Shown here piece by piece: positions 1 to 30,311 of a stretch of DNA of 64,000 nt. The notes beneath the pieces were generated by a model. That model had not been told where the DNA came from. It did no database searches and saw nothing but the letters and a program-made list of their open reading frames with translations. Source of the stretch: Drosophila miranda (lineage: Eukaryota; Arthropoda; Insecta; Diptera; Drosophilidae); NCBI RefSeq assembly GCF_003369915.1, contig NC_046673.1, positions 15,112,001 through 15,176,000 of the forward strand, read 5' to 3'. Within the stretch, counting starts at the first letter, position 1; the number at the start of each line of letters is the position of its first letter. A program made the position numbers and the translations under genes.

Positions 1-885
1 AAATAGTCGAGATATAGCGTACAGAAGAAACCAGTATTTTAAAGATACGCAAATCCAAATCTTCGGTAGGCTATATCTCAGACAAATGAGGCCAGATCGG
101 TGATCGGTCAACTCTCCCAGGATAGTGGGGGTCCTGACTGTCGAACGGCATCAACATCTCGACTACGAAAATGAGGCCGATTTTTGGCAAATTTAATGAT
201 GTAACCATCATGATTTTTTGCGAAAATCGTGAAAAAATGTATGTCTCTTTTTCTGATTGCAGTCGATTGGCAGGACTCTTCCGATCACGGAAAGACATGC
301 CACGCGCCGATCGGTCCATAAATAGTCGAGATATAGCGTACAGAAGAAACCAGTATTTTAAAGATACGCAAATCCAAATCTTCGGTAGGCTATATCACAG
401 ACAAATGAGGCCAGATCGGTGATCGGTCAACTCTCCCAGGATAGTCGGGGTCCTGACTGTCGAACGGCATCAACATCTCGACTTCGAAAATTAGTCCGAT
501 TTTTGGCAAATTTAATGATGTAACCATCATGATTTTTTGCGAAAATCGTGAAAAAATGTATGTCCCTTTTTCTGATTGCAGTCGATTGGCAGGACTCTTC
601 CGATCACGGAAAGACATGCCACGCGCCGATCGGTTCATAAATAGTCGAGATATAGCGTACAGAAGAAACCAGTATTTTAAAGATACGCAAATCCAAATCT
701 TCGGTAGGCTATATCACAGACAAATGAGGCCAGATCGGTGATCGGTCAACTCTCCCAGGATAGTCGGGGTCCTGACTGTCGAACGGCATCAACATCTCGA
801 CTACGAAAATGAGGCCGATTTTTGGCAAATTTAATGATGGTTACATCCGTTCCACCGATTTTTGGCAAATTTAATGATGTAACCA
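1..885. repeat. Tandem 319-bp repeats, outer left arm
   Basis: About 2.7 copies of a 319-bp unit are seen. For example, the run reading 'aaatagtcgagatatagcg' recurs at positions 1, 320 and 639. Copies differ by a few substitutions only. The corresponding units in the right arm (about 4983-5511) are fewer, roughly one and a half, so the arms are not equal in copy number. Short translated frames in these units repeat with the same 319-bp spacing and are not genes. Confidence 0.9.
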
Positions 886-1587
886 TCATGTTTTTTTGCG
901 AAAATCGTGAAAAATGGATGTCCCTTTTTCCGATTGCAGTCGATTGGCAGGACTCGCCCGATCATGCAGAGCCATGCCACGCCCCGATCGGTCCATAAAT
1001 AATCGAGATATAGCCAAAGAAAATATGAAAATGTCGGCATTTTTGTCGCAAGTTGAAGATTGTTGTTGCACCATAACAAAAATCGGTAGATTTTTGTTGT
1101 AGAACAATTAACAACAACAAGCCAGGTTTGTATTATTGTTTTCTCCGCTATTTGTGGCCCGATCAGTGTGATGGCTTCCTGTGATCAAAGAAGTGCACCC
1201 GATTCAATGGAGCCCTTATCTCGGATCCAGAATATTTTTCCCAATCAAACATAATAGTATTTATCTATTTATTTTATTATTCGACAACGGAATCAGAATA
1301 ATCCTTATCTAACTTATTTCTATCTTAAAAAATAACAAAAAATTACAAAATCATGCATGAAATAGGAAAAATTCTAGAATCAACCGTCTGATGGCTCCTT
1401 TCCCCTGGCAAAACTCAAATCGCATCGCAGCTGGCAACGCACTGTGCTGACGAAAAGCCCAAAAGATGGGCCCATTGTTGCCATAGTTGGTCTGGTGGAG
1501 ATTAACCACAAAGGTTGGGTGGGCTTAGGCTCCAGGCAGGCGCACTCAAGCCCATCCTACTAAGCCGGTCAGGGCAATCGATGTTAA

Positions 1588-1928
1588 CCACTAGGAGGTT
1601 ATAGACATAGATCTGAGCAGCAATGGTCCTTCCATCTTAGAGGGAGGAGATATGCACGACACGAAATCTGCGAACTTTCTGGATTAGATCCCAGGCTCTT
1701 CGGCTCTAAGCCAGGTCTGACGCCCATTCATACGCCGCCGAATCAAACGATGGGCTACAGCTTCAAAACGGGTAAGTGAATCAGTGTACAATTGTGGACA
1801 TATTTTAAAATATATCTTGATTCACAGAGGACTTATGTACCCTTCGCTTTGCCACAAACCGAGTCGTATCAGAATTACTCCGCCAAAAGGAGTCCTATCC
1901 AAGCATTACCGAGGCGTATTCGAGATAG
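1588..1928 (+). pseudogene. Spliced gene-like fragment, left arm
   Basis: An open frame runs from after the TAA at 1585-1587 to 1771. It is followed by a 56-bp intron with consensus ends (GTAAGT at 1772, TTCACAG ending at 1827), and it continues in phase from 1828 to TAG at 1926-1928. The spliced frame gives about 94 codons with a balanced composition, including a segment reading PGLTPIHTPPNQTMGYSFKT just before the intron. An AATAAA poly(A) signal lies at 2179-2184. No start codon is evident, and the frame upstream (1440-1560) is also partly open in another phase. This looks like a fragment of a host or transposon gene captured in the repeat. I do not recognise the protein. The same fragment is in the other arm. 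Confidence 0.55.
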
Positions 1929-2990
1929 ACCGATTCCAATCCCAGCCAGACAGAATCGTATCCCAGCAGGACAGATGCGCACCCCTGCATGATCCGAACG
2001 TAAGAAGCCATCGTCATCCTTCGACCTGGCCATCGACAACAAGGACTTTGACAATGACAACCAAGGGAGAGGCTACGCGAGATACTAGATATTATATAGA
2101 TATCGTTGTTCTTAGGTTTAAGATAGATACAAATGTTTTCCACTTGTTTATTTATTTGTACTAAGCTAAGTTTTGATCAATAAAGTTATTGAAAATCATC
2201 CTTGCTGTTTTCTGTATTGGGGAAACCATACCGATTACAAAAAGGCGTGGCACGCCCAGATCGGTTCACAAACAGCGGAAAAAACTAAATTTTTTCCATT
2301 GGGGAAAGGTCCTTGATCCTTGATAAGGACTTTATCAAATCAGGAACATTTTTCCAATCCCAGGAAGCCATCGCACGCCCAGACCAACCCACAAACAGCC
2401 CAGAAATCTAAATATGTATATTTGGGGTTGTTGAAGTCCTTGCCGAAGGATCAAGGAAATTTTTCTGATCACGGTGGGCCATGGCACCTTCCACTCAGGA
2501 CACAAATAAGGGAGAAAACAAGATATTTATGTCTGGAGAAAATATCCTTGATCCTTGGTCCTTGATAAGGACTGCATTAGATCAAGGATGCTCTTCTGAA
2601 CTCAGGAAGCCGTCACATGTCCCGATCGGGCCACAAATAACGGAGAAAACAGAACTGGCTCGTAACTGGCTTTGAAAATGTAGTTCAAGAAATCACAGAT
2701 AGGGGAGCCACCGTACAAAAAAATAAACTCGCGTAAAATGGCTGGGATACCAGGCGAACAGAAATCAGCAGAAGGTAACTGGAGCAAATGCAAAAAATAT
2801 TGTGGCATACTTTTGGGGGCCTGCAAATTTAAAAAATGCAGCTACCTTCTGCTGATTTCTGTTTGCCTGGTATCCCAGCCATTTGACGCAAGTTTTCTTT
2901 TTGTGTACAGTGGCGCCCCTATCGGTGATTTCTTGAACTACATTTTCAAAGCCAGTTACGAGCCAGTTCTGTTTTCTCCGTTATTTGTGG

Positions 2991-3475
2991 CCCGATCGGG
3001 ACATGTGACGGCTTCCTGAGTTCAGAAGAGCATCCTTGATCTAATGCAGTCCTTATCAAGGACCAAGGATCAAGGATATTTTCTCCAGCCATAAATATCT
3101 TGTTTTCTCACTTATTTGTGGCCTGAGCGGAAGGTGTCATGGCCCACCGTGATCAGAAAAATTTCCTTGATCCTTCGGCAAGGACTTCAACAACCCTAAC
3201 CATACATATTTAGTTTTCTCGGCTATTTGGGGCCCGATCGGGAAGTGCGACAGCTTCCTGTGTTCGGTAAAGCATCTTTGATCTAATGCAGTCCCTATCA
3301 AGGACCAAGGATCAAGGATGTCTTTCCAAGACATAAATATCTTGTTTTCTCCCTTATTTGTGGCCTGAGCGGAAGGTGCCATGGCCCACCGTGATCAGAA
3401 AAATTTCCTTGATCCTTCGGCAAGGACTTCAACAACCCCAAATATACATATTTAGATTTCTGGGCTGTTTGTGGG
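2991..3475. repeat. Two tandem 243-bp units, right arm only
   Basis: The string cccgatcggg starts at 2991 and again at 3233, and about 243 bp of flanking sequence is duplicated with it, including the stretch that begins 'ggcccaccgtgatcagaaaa'. The left arm has a single copy. This extra unit accounts for the shift between inner and outer pairing coordinates of the inverted repeat. Confidence 0.8.
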
Positions 3476-3934
3476 TTGATCTGGGCGTGCGATGGCTTCC
3501 TGGGATTGGAAAAATGTTCCTGATTTGATAAAGTCCTTATCAAGGATCAAGGACCTTTTCCCAATGGAAAAAATTTAGTTTTTTCCGCTGTTTGTGAACC
3601 GATCTGGGCGTGCCACGCCTTTTTGTAATCGGTATGGTTTCCCCAATACAGAAAACAGCAAGGATGATTTTCAATAACTTTATTGATCAAAACTTAGCTT
3701 AGTACAAATAAATAAACAAGTGGAAAACATTTGTATCTATCTTAAACCTAAGAACAACGATATCTATATAATATCTAGTATCTCGCGTAGCCTCTCCCTT
3801 GGTTGTCATTGTCAAAGTCCTTGTTGTCGATGGCCAGGTCGAAGGATGACGATGGCTTCTTACGTTCGGATCATGCAGGGGTGCGCATCTGTCCTGCTGG
3901 GATACGATTCTGTCTGGCTGGGATTGGAATCGGT

Positions 3935-4275
3935 CTATCTCGAATACGCCTCGGTAATGCTTGGATAGGACTCCTTTTGGCGGAGTAATTCTGATACGAC
4001 TCGGTTTGTGGCAAAGCGAAGGGTACATAAGTCCTCTGTGAATCAAGATATATTTTAAAATATGTCCACAATTGTACACTGATTCACTTACCCGTTTTGA
4101 AGCTGTAGCCCATCGTTTGATTCGGCGGCGTATGAATGGGCGTCAGACCTGGCTTAGAGCCGAAGAGCCTGGGATCTAATCCAGAAAGTTCGCAGATTTC
4201 GTGTCGTGCATATCTCCTCCCTCTAAGATGGAAGGACCATTGCTGCTCAGATCTATGTCTATAACCTCCTAGTGG
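3935..4275 (-). pseudogene. Spliced gene-like fragment, right arm
   Basis: This is the mirror copy of the fragment at 1588-1928 in the opposite orientation. The intron maps to 4036-4091 and the poly(A) signal to 3679-3684 on the minus strand. The translated product is the same where compared, so the two arms were duplicated recently or are kept alike by gene conversion. Transcription through both arms would give a double-stranded RNA containing this fragment. Confidence 0.55.
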
Positions 4276-5515
4276 TTAACATCGATTGCCCTGACCGGCT
4301 TAGTAGGATGGGCTTGAGTGCGCCTGCCTGGAGCCTAAGCCCACCCAACCTTTGTGGTTAATCTCCACCAGACCAACTATGGCAACAATGGGCCCATCTT
4401 TTGGGCTTTTCGTCAGCACAGTGCGTTGCCAGCTGCGATGCGATTTGAGTTTTGCCAGGGGAAAGGAGCCATCAGACGGTTGATTCTAGAATTTTTCCTA
4501 TTTCATGCATGATTTTGTAATTTTTTGTTATTTTTTAAGATAGAAATAAGTTAGATAAGGATTATTCTGATTCCGTTGTCGAATAATAAAATAAATAGAT
4601 AAATACTATTATGTTTGATTGGGAAAAATATTCTGGATCCGAGATAAGGGCTCCATTGAATCGGGTGCACTTCTTTGATCACAGGAAGCCATCACACTGA
4701 TCGGGCCACAAATAGCGGAGAAAACAATAATACAAACCTGGCTTGTTGTTGTTAATTGTTCTACAACAAAAATCTACCGATTTTTGTTATGGTACAACAA
4801 CAATCTTCAACTTGCGACAAAAATGCCGACATTTTCATATTTTCTTTGGCTATATCTCGATTATTTATGGACCGATCGGGGCGTGGCATGGCTCTGCATT
4901 ATCGGGCGAGTCCTGCCAATCGACTGCAATCGGAAAAAGGGACATCCATTTTTCACGATTTTCGCAAAAAAACATGATGGTTACATCATTAAATTTGCCA
5001 AAAATCGGTGGAACGGATGTAACCATCATTAAATTTGCCAAAAATCGGCCTCATTTTCGTAGTCGAGATGTTGATGCCGTTCGACAGTCAGGACCCCGAC
5101 TATCCTGGGAGAGTTGACCGATCACCGATCTGGCCTCATTTGTCTGAGATATAGCCTACCAAAGGCTTGGATTTGCGTATCTTTATAATACTGGTTTCTT
5201 CTGCACGCTATATCTCGACTATTTATGGACCGATCGGGGCGTGGCATGTCTTTCCGTGATCGGAAGAGTCCTGCCAATCGACTGCAATCGGAAAAAGGGA
5301 CATCCATTTTTCACGATTTTCGCAAAAAATCATGATGGTTACATCATTAAATTTGCAAAAAATCGGCCTCATTTTCGTAGTCGACATTTTGATGCCGTTC
5401 GACAGTCAGGACCCCGACTATCCTGGGAGAGTTGACCGATCACCGATCTGGCCTCATTTGTCTGAGATATAGCCTACCAAAGGCTTGGATTTGCGTATCT
5501 TTAAAATACTGGCTT

Positions 5516-5926
5516 TTTCTGCGCGGCGGTAGACGAACGCCAGAGCCAAAGACCCTGCGATCTTATCCAGAAAGTTCGTTTGCGACATGTAAGGTGTATG
5601 AACGGGCCTATCTATATACTGTATGGATAGTGTTTCAACTTAATGTCTATGGTATATAATATAATATACCGTAAATGGTCACCCTGCTCGAGTTGTTCCA
5701 TCCAGTCGATAGTTAATTTTTCTTAAAAGAACGATGTTCTTCAACCTTGTTGTAAAATGCCATGGACAGTGCTGGTAAACATCGATGAGCTTAGCGTTGC
5801 CAGACTGCCTGATAGAATCGACAGTAAGAAAAAAGCTTTTACCGCAACTCTTAAGCTGAGCTTTCTAACGGTTAATGCTAGCTGTGAAAGATATACAACT
5901 TAATCGCAGGTTATTTCATAAAATTA
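5516..5926. other. Right flank of the inverted repeat; upstream region of next gene
   Basis: The right arm stops matching at about 5511-5515. The next 75 bases (5525-5595) are a decayed copy of the gene-like fragment inside the arms: they share a run reading 'atccagaaagttcg' and several shorter blocks, in the same orientation as the right-arm copy. Further on there is a 'taatataccgtaaatggtcaccctgc' -like stretch around 5655-5685, which resembles the GGTCACAC core-promoter motif and recurs elsewhere in the window. No gene was seen before 5927. Confidence 0.5.
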
Positions 5927-7012
5927 ATGCAAATAATGCATTATTACGGATTAATGGTTATATTTCTGGCTGGCTTCTGCCTGGCCGAGGAGATCCTGGA
6001 GCTAAGCTGCTCCACCGATGCCCAGTGCCTCCAGTTTGAGCGCGGACGATGCCTCAATGCGACCTGCACCTGTACAGCACGTGACTCGGGTCAGCGCGTG
6101 GACTGCAAGCCCATGGTACAGAAGGTCACAAATATCATTGGCGGCCACTGTCCCTGCCATCAGGACCATGCCGAGTGCAACAAGAAGTTGGAGCAGTGCT
6201 CCTGCTCCTCCGGATTCGTTCCGAGCGAGGACAAGCGACGCTGCCTCGCGGAGGTGGTGCGACTGGACGAACGCTGCGAATTCCATCGCCAGTGCCAGTT
6301 GGCGGACAAATTCAGTTCCTGCCACCCATCGCAAAATCGCTGCCTGTGTCGATCAAACTTTGAGTCCCATCAGGGACACTGTCTGGCCGTCCTGGGTGAG
6401 TGGCTGCTTCCCAAGAAACGCGATCCCAAACTAAGATATTGCTTCCTATGATCACCTACAGAGTCCAGCTGCGTGAACGACACCGATTGCGGCAGCTGCG
6501 GTGCCTTGCTCTGCCTGCCGCAGCTCAAGAAGTGCGGCTGTGCCGTCAACTATGTCCACAACCGCAACATGACCAAGTGCATCACTGGATCGGGCTACGG
6601 CGATGGCTGCGACAGCAGCACGGCCTGCCAGCTTAGCCTTGGTTCCGGTGGCCAGTGCCAGGATCATCGCTGTGCCTGTCGCTCCACACACTATCCCAGA
6701 AAGGTCGCCAACGCCATCCCGAAAGAGGAGAATGCAGTGGATACAAACCAGCTGGAGCGGATTATCTGCGAGCCCATAGTGCCGTTTGGTGCCTACTGTC
6801 GCACCAACAGCGACTGCCAAATGCATCCTCTGATGGCAGGTGAATCCCGACTCCTGCCTCCAACGTCCTCCATGGAGTGCAAGTGGGGCGAGTGCCGCTG
6901 CAGTGCCCACCACAGTGTCCAGGACAACCAATGCGTGCTGGAGAGTGGCGGAAGCATCCCAACCCACCTCTGGATTGGACTTTTGATTCCGATTTCTTTG
7001 ATTCTTTATTAG
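5927..7012 (+). CDS. Cysteine-rich secreted/GPI-anchored protein (EB/EGF-like)
   Basis: The CDS is join(5927..6395, 6462..7012), 339 residues, with a 66-bp GT-AG intron in phase 1. The start ATG opens a clear signal peptide (hydrophobic core YYGLMVIFLAGFCLA). About 37 cysteines follow in closely spaced pairs (patterns such as CTC, CPC, CSC, CLC, CGC, CAC, CRC), as in EB or EGF-like modules of insect extracellular proteins. The last 20 residues are hydrophobic after a small-residue stretch (SGGSIP), which fits a GPI-anchor signal or a short C-terminal membrane anchor. A poly(A) signal AATAAA lies at about 7043, so the 3' end nearly meets the convergent helicase gene. Ligand and function are unknown and I do not recognise the orthologue by name. 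An alternative reading without splicing would end at 6451, but the downstream exon clearly continues the cysteine pattern. Confidence 0.85.
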
Positions 7013-7100
7013 AAAATAGAAAAAAAGCTGTTCAACTTATCAAATAAAATGATTTATGCAGATCTCATTGCCTGATCGATCCTAATCCACTGCCGCTCGT

Positions 7101-26673
<19,573 letters not shown>

Positions 26674-27118
26674 GCCTAGTTATATGTGCTTCCTGCTTTT
26701 TTCCGCAAAACTATCAATTTGCGTTGGCGTTGCTCACTCACAGCTGACAACATGGGTGCGTGCTGCCACGGAGTTCAAATTTCGTATTAACATACTATCG
26801 ATAGTAGTCAACCAAAATCTGGCAACGCTGGCCGAGGCGGCATTAAAATTGAATTCATTTATTTCCACTAATATATAAAAAATTTAACAAGAATTCACTT
26901 TTTTCACTTAACCTGGACTATCATAACTTAGCTTAACTTTGATTTGGGAATTTTGTTACTTAAGTAGGCTTAAATCAAAACTCATCCGATGTTAGGCTAA
27001 GCATCGATAAGTCGTCAATACATCGATAGCACAACAGCAAAATCCAGCCGGTTTCACGTTGTCTTAAATTGAGTATTTACCTTATTAAAATTTAGAAGAT
27101 ACGCAGAACAGATCCAAA
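26674..27118. promoter_or_regulatory. Divergent promoter of Prp16 and FAM86 genes, DRE sites
   Basis: Only 445 bp separate the two start codons. A perfect TATCGATA lies at 26796-26803, and CATCGATAA (27002) and CATCGATAG (27021) lie near the plus-strand gene. TATCGATA is the core of the DRE recognised by DREF at housekeeping promoters, which fits both gene products. No TATA box was seen at the expected spacing. Confidence 0.65.
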
Positions 27119-28199
27119 ATGACTGACAGGTTCAGCAAAATGCAGCAGCAATTCCTGTGCTGTTATCCAGTCAATAAAATGTCGTGGTCGGTATGTATTT
27201 GGCTGTGACTGCACCTGTCCACCTGTTGCATCTTTAACAACTTTAAAAATTTGTATACGCGCAGTCGGTGAAACTACCAATGGAGTGGGATGAGCAAAAG
27301 GCACTCATTGCAGCCACCTGCGGCCATCCGCTCAATGAGCGCTATCCAGTGCGAACCAGCTACCAAGAGGCATTCATCAAGCGTCTGATGCAGCTGCTTA
27401 AGGATCACGAAGAGCTTCACGACGACCTATTCAGCGGCCTCTGTATACAGAAAGACAACAATCATGGCAAGGACTACGCCTACAAGCACTACCTACTACT
27501 GCAGCCAGACGCCCACATCACGCTGCGCGAGTCGATTAGCTTTGTGAACGAAGGTACCACAGGCCTCTGCACTTGGGAGGCTGCCCTGGCCCTGGCCGAC
27601 TATCTCCTACAGCACAGCGATGTGGTGAAGGGCAAGAATATCGTGGAGCTCGGCGCTGGCACTGGACTGATTGGGATACTCCTCAAATTACCTGCCCTGG
27701 GTCTAGATGCTGGCCAAATCCTACTCACCGATGGTAGCGCCTCCTGTGTGCAGCTGATGCGCGAGAATGTGACATTGAACTTCCCAACGGCGCCCAAGGA
27801 AGCCAAACCCCAGTGTGAGCAGTTGCGCTGGGACGAGGTAAAAGATTTTCCCTGGCACCAGTATGCCAAAACGGACCTCCTACTCGCAGCGGATGTCATC
27901 TACGACGACTCCCAGTTCGATGCCCTTATCGGTGCCCTCGATCATCTGTATACGAGTCGTGGCAATTGCCTGGAAATGCTGCTCGCCAGCACAGTGCGCA
28001 ATGTGGACACGCTGCACAAGTTCATGGAGCAGCTGAGTGAGTTTTTAGCCCCTCCAAAAATCCCATAGCTAATATGTACCTTAATTTTACAGCCGTTCAC
28101 GAGTACAAGGTGACACCCTGTGCGAATGTCTCGGCCTGCGCGAGTCATTTTTGTCGCGATCACACCGCTGCCGTACAGATTATCTCCATTAAACGCTAG
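27119..28199 (+). CDS. EEF2KMT: FAM86/EEF2KMT-type protein-lysine methyltransferase
   Basis: The CDS is join(27119..27190, 27265..28036, 28093..28199), 316 residues, close to the human protein length; junctions are GT-AG and in phase. Residues 1-60 contain the FAM86 N-terminal region (QQFLCCYPVNKMSW). The seven-beta-strand methyltransferase core shows GTTGLCTWEAALALADYL, motif I VELGAGTGLIG at 151-161, TDGS acid loop after strand beta2, and a post-motif block AADVIYDD at about 231-238. Family members trimethylate a lysine of translation elongation factor 2 in the cytosol using S-adenosylmethionine. The 5' exon was too short to stand out and was placed by its splice sites and family similarity. 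The gene shares its promoter region with Prp16. The human-style symbol is used because the fly symbol is uncertain. Confidence 0.88.
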
Positions 28200-28386
28200 T
28201 TCTAGGTAGTAATATAATATAATATAAAGTAAACAGCACTTGAAATGAATAACCAACAGCAATGGTTTAAGATCCACTTAATTGTCTCCTTGCTGTTTGC
28301 CTCAGAAAGTACGAAATATTGGTTAGTTTTTTACATTCTTTTTTTTAAATACTGAGTATTTAAGCATACAAAATGGATGTATGAAC

Positions 28387-28719
28387 CAGAGCCCTGCATG
28401 AACAGGCAACCGAATCGATTCGATGGGATTCGTTCGGTCAATTAGAATCGTCGTCTCAGCTTTCTCAATCCATCAAAACGCCTGCCCAAAACGGACTGAA
28501 CGAAACACGTATCGACATTTTTACTGTGTCAGATCCGAAAATTTTGGTTTTTCTCTCGCTCACTCTTCATTTGATTTTCTGGTAGAGAGAACGAGTTTTT
28601 ATTGAATTGGAGTGATCCGAATCTGAGTGAAGAAAGGATTCGTAATGATAAAATGTCGTAATGATCATTAAATCAGTATAGCTGTGAATATGAATACCTT
28701 GGATTAATGCAGGGCTCTA
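28387..28719. mobile_element. hAT-type MITE with 8-bp target duplication
   Basis: Terminal inverted repeats read CAGAGCCCTGCA at 28387 and, on the complement, TAGAGCCCTGCA ending at 28719. Flanking 8-bp direct repeats are GTATGAAC (28379-28386) and GTATGAAT (28720-28727), seven of eight identical. Ends starting CAGAG and 8-bp duplications are characteristic of hAT elements (hobo begins similarly). The 333-bp body has gattcg repeats and no transposase. It lies between two convergent genes, 5 bp after the stop codon of the membrane protein gene. Confidence 0.8.
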
Positions 28720-28732
28720 GTATGAATGATGG

Positions 28733-30311
28733 TCACTGACTGATCGTAGGAATGGTGCCATCGTTCAGCCATTTTACGTTCAACTGTTCGATTTGGTGTT
28801 TCATGAATATGATGCCATAGACCTCGTATTGGATATCCATCAGCTTGGTGCGATGTGTGCGTGGCACCTTCATGCCCACAACTAGGGCCAGCAGAGAGCT
28901 GATGATCATAAAAACAAAACCCTGGGCCATCAAAGTGCTCTTGTCGGTGGCATAGAAGTACGAGTTCTTTGTATCGGCCACAAAATAATAGTACACGATG
29001 CTGGTGCAGATCAATTTAAGGATATACGAGATGCTGATGATGCACTCTGTAAACCGCAGATTGGTGACCTCCAGCAGGGCGATTTGCAGACTGGAGTAGG
29101 ACATCCCAAACAGGACGAGCAGCACCCAGAGGGACCATCTCGAATCTGTGGAACTGCAGATGATCATGGCCAAGAGCGTGAAGAAAACCAGCGTCATTTG
29201 GGAGGCCACAAAGTTTACCTTCACCGAAATGAAAAACAGACAGATGAGGGTCAGGCAACTGCCGCCAAAAATCACCCAGAACATGGCATCGATGTCGGCC
29301 AGCTGGGTCAACCTAATGGCCGGATTCAGGGCAAACCAGTAGATGAAATACACAAACAGGGCAAACTGTATGGCCTCGGTGAAGAGCAGCAGCAGCATTA
29401 CGTTCCACTGCTGGTTCTTGGTCACATAGAAGAACTGCAGCTGCTTGATCACCTCCGAGCGCGGCTCAAAGATGCTGCCATTCCCGTTAGCTATCCTCAA
29501 ATCATTGTCCATGCTGTTCACCAGATCCACGGTGCCCACAAAATGCAGCACCTTTATCCCCACCAGTATGGCCAGCGTTGCAGCGGCAATGCTCAGATAT
29601 GTTCCAGCAAAATTCACATAAATGCCATCGATCAGCTGCTCCGTGGTGGCCGTCTGTCCTGCAAACGCCTTTAGATTTCGGCTGTAGGCTGATCCAATCA
29701 GGCTCACGGCCGTGGCAATGCCCAGCAGATAGCAACTGCAGGAGGCGGACATCATGAGGGAGCGGCTGCTCTTCGAGCTGATGGTGTGCAAGAAGCTGTA
29801 GCCGGCTATGAAGGTCATACTGTGCGCCAAGTACGAGATGTAGGCGCCCACATGGTCTGCATTGGGCATTTCGAGAGACAGCTTTTATGAGGATAGCATA
29901 CGAATTTCACTTACCAAAGCCATCCGCAAAGTAGAAGCAGCTAGCCACCAGATTTAAAACGCCTGCGGCCAGCAGCAGCCACGCCTGCCAGTAGACAATG
30001 CATTTCTTCACATACTTGATGGTTAGCATGGTGAGGGCCGTAACCAGGGCCCAGCAGGCGCCCAAGATCAGGGGTCCATAGTAGATGAGGCCCGTTTGCA
30101 GGTTGCGCTCGGCGACCAGTGAGCAGATCGTATAGCCGAAAATCAGGCCACACGGCAGGAAGCTCAAGCAAACTGAAAGGAACAAGTTTCTTATAATCTT
30201 TGATGGCAGATCTATTTATGTACCTCCCTCCCTGTGACGGAGGAACTCACCAACACAGCTGGGCGCGTATTTGAAGAACTTGAGCAGCAGTTTTCCCCAA
30301 ACGTTCGTCAT
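28733..30311 (-). CDS. Multi-pass membrane protein, MFS-like, unassigned
   Basis: The CDS is complement(join(28733..29856, 29915..30172, 30251..30311)), 480 residues; three exons with short GT-AG introns. The protein starts MTNVWGKLLLKFFKYAPSCV and has about ten to twelve hydrophobic segments spread over its length, including GPLILGACWALVTALTML, WLLLAAGVLNLVASCFYF and FVFMIISSLLALVVGMKV. A long hydrophilic loop with MDNDLRIANGNGS lies in the middle, as between the two halves of transporters of the major facilitator type. No diagnostic motif for a substrate was recognised, so a transporter function is only suggested by topology. The 3' UTR is occupied by a hAT MITE that starts five bases after the stop. 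The first exon is short (61 nt) and was located through its donor site and the phase of exon 2. Confidence 0.75.

Larger units (their letters stand above)
1..5515. repeat. Giant inverted repeat (foldback-like element or hairpin locus)
   Basis: Two arms of about 2.7 kb face each other around a spacer of about 55 nt near 2783-2837. Outer parts pair with coordinates summing to 5863 and inner parts with coordinates summing to 5620. The difference is explained by one extra 243-bp unit in the right arm. Matching 126-codon open frames at 1784-2164 (+) and 3699-4079 (-) have the same translation, and in the stretches I compared only occasional single-base differences appear. The outer arms consist of 319-bp tandem units and the inner arms of shorter units containing a CCGATCGG-like core next to a short 'acaaata..ggagaaaa' stretch. 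Long inverted repeats made of tandem units are typical of foldback-like elements such as FB or Galileo. I see no transposase, and assignment to a family is not possible from the sequence alone. The left end lies outside the window. Confidence 0.9.

Noticed and set aside
1784-2164. 126-codon open frame, mirrored at 3699-4079
   Set aside because: It runs through the intron and out of the better spliced frame; its identity in both arms reflects the repeat, not a gene.
1-5515. Inverted repeat as a pure assembly artefact
   Set aside because: Arms differ by substitutions and by one 243-bp unit, which a simple mirrored mis-assembly would not show; not fully excluded.
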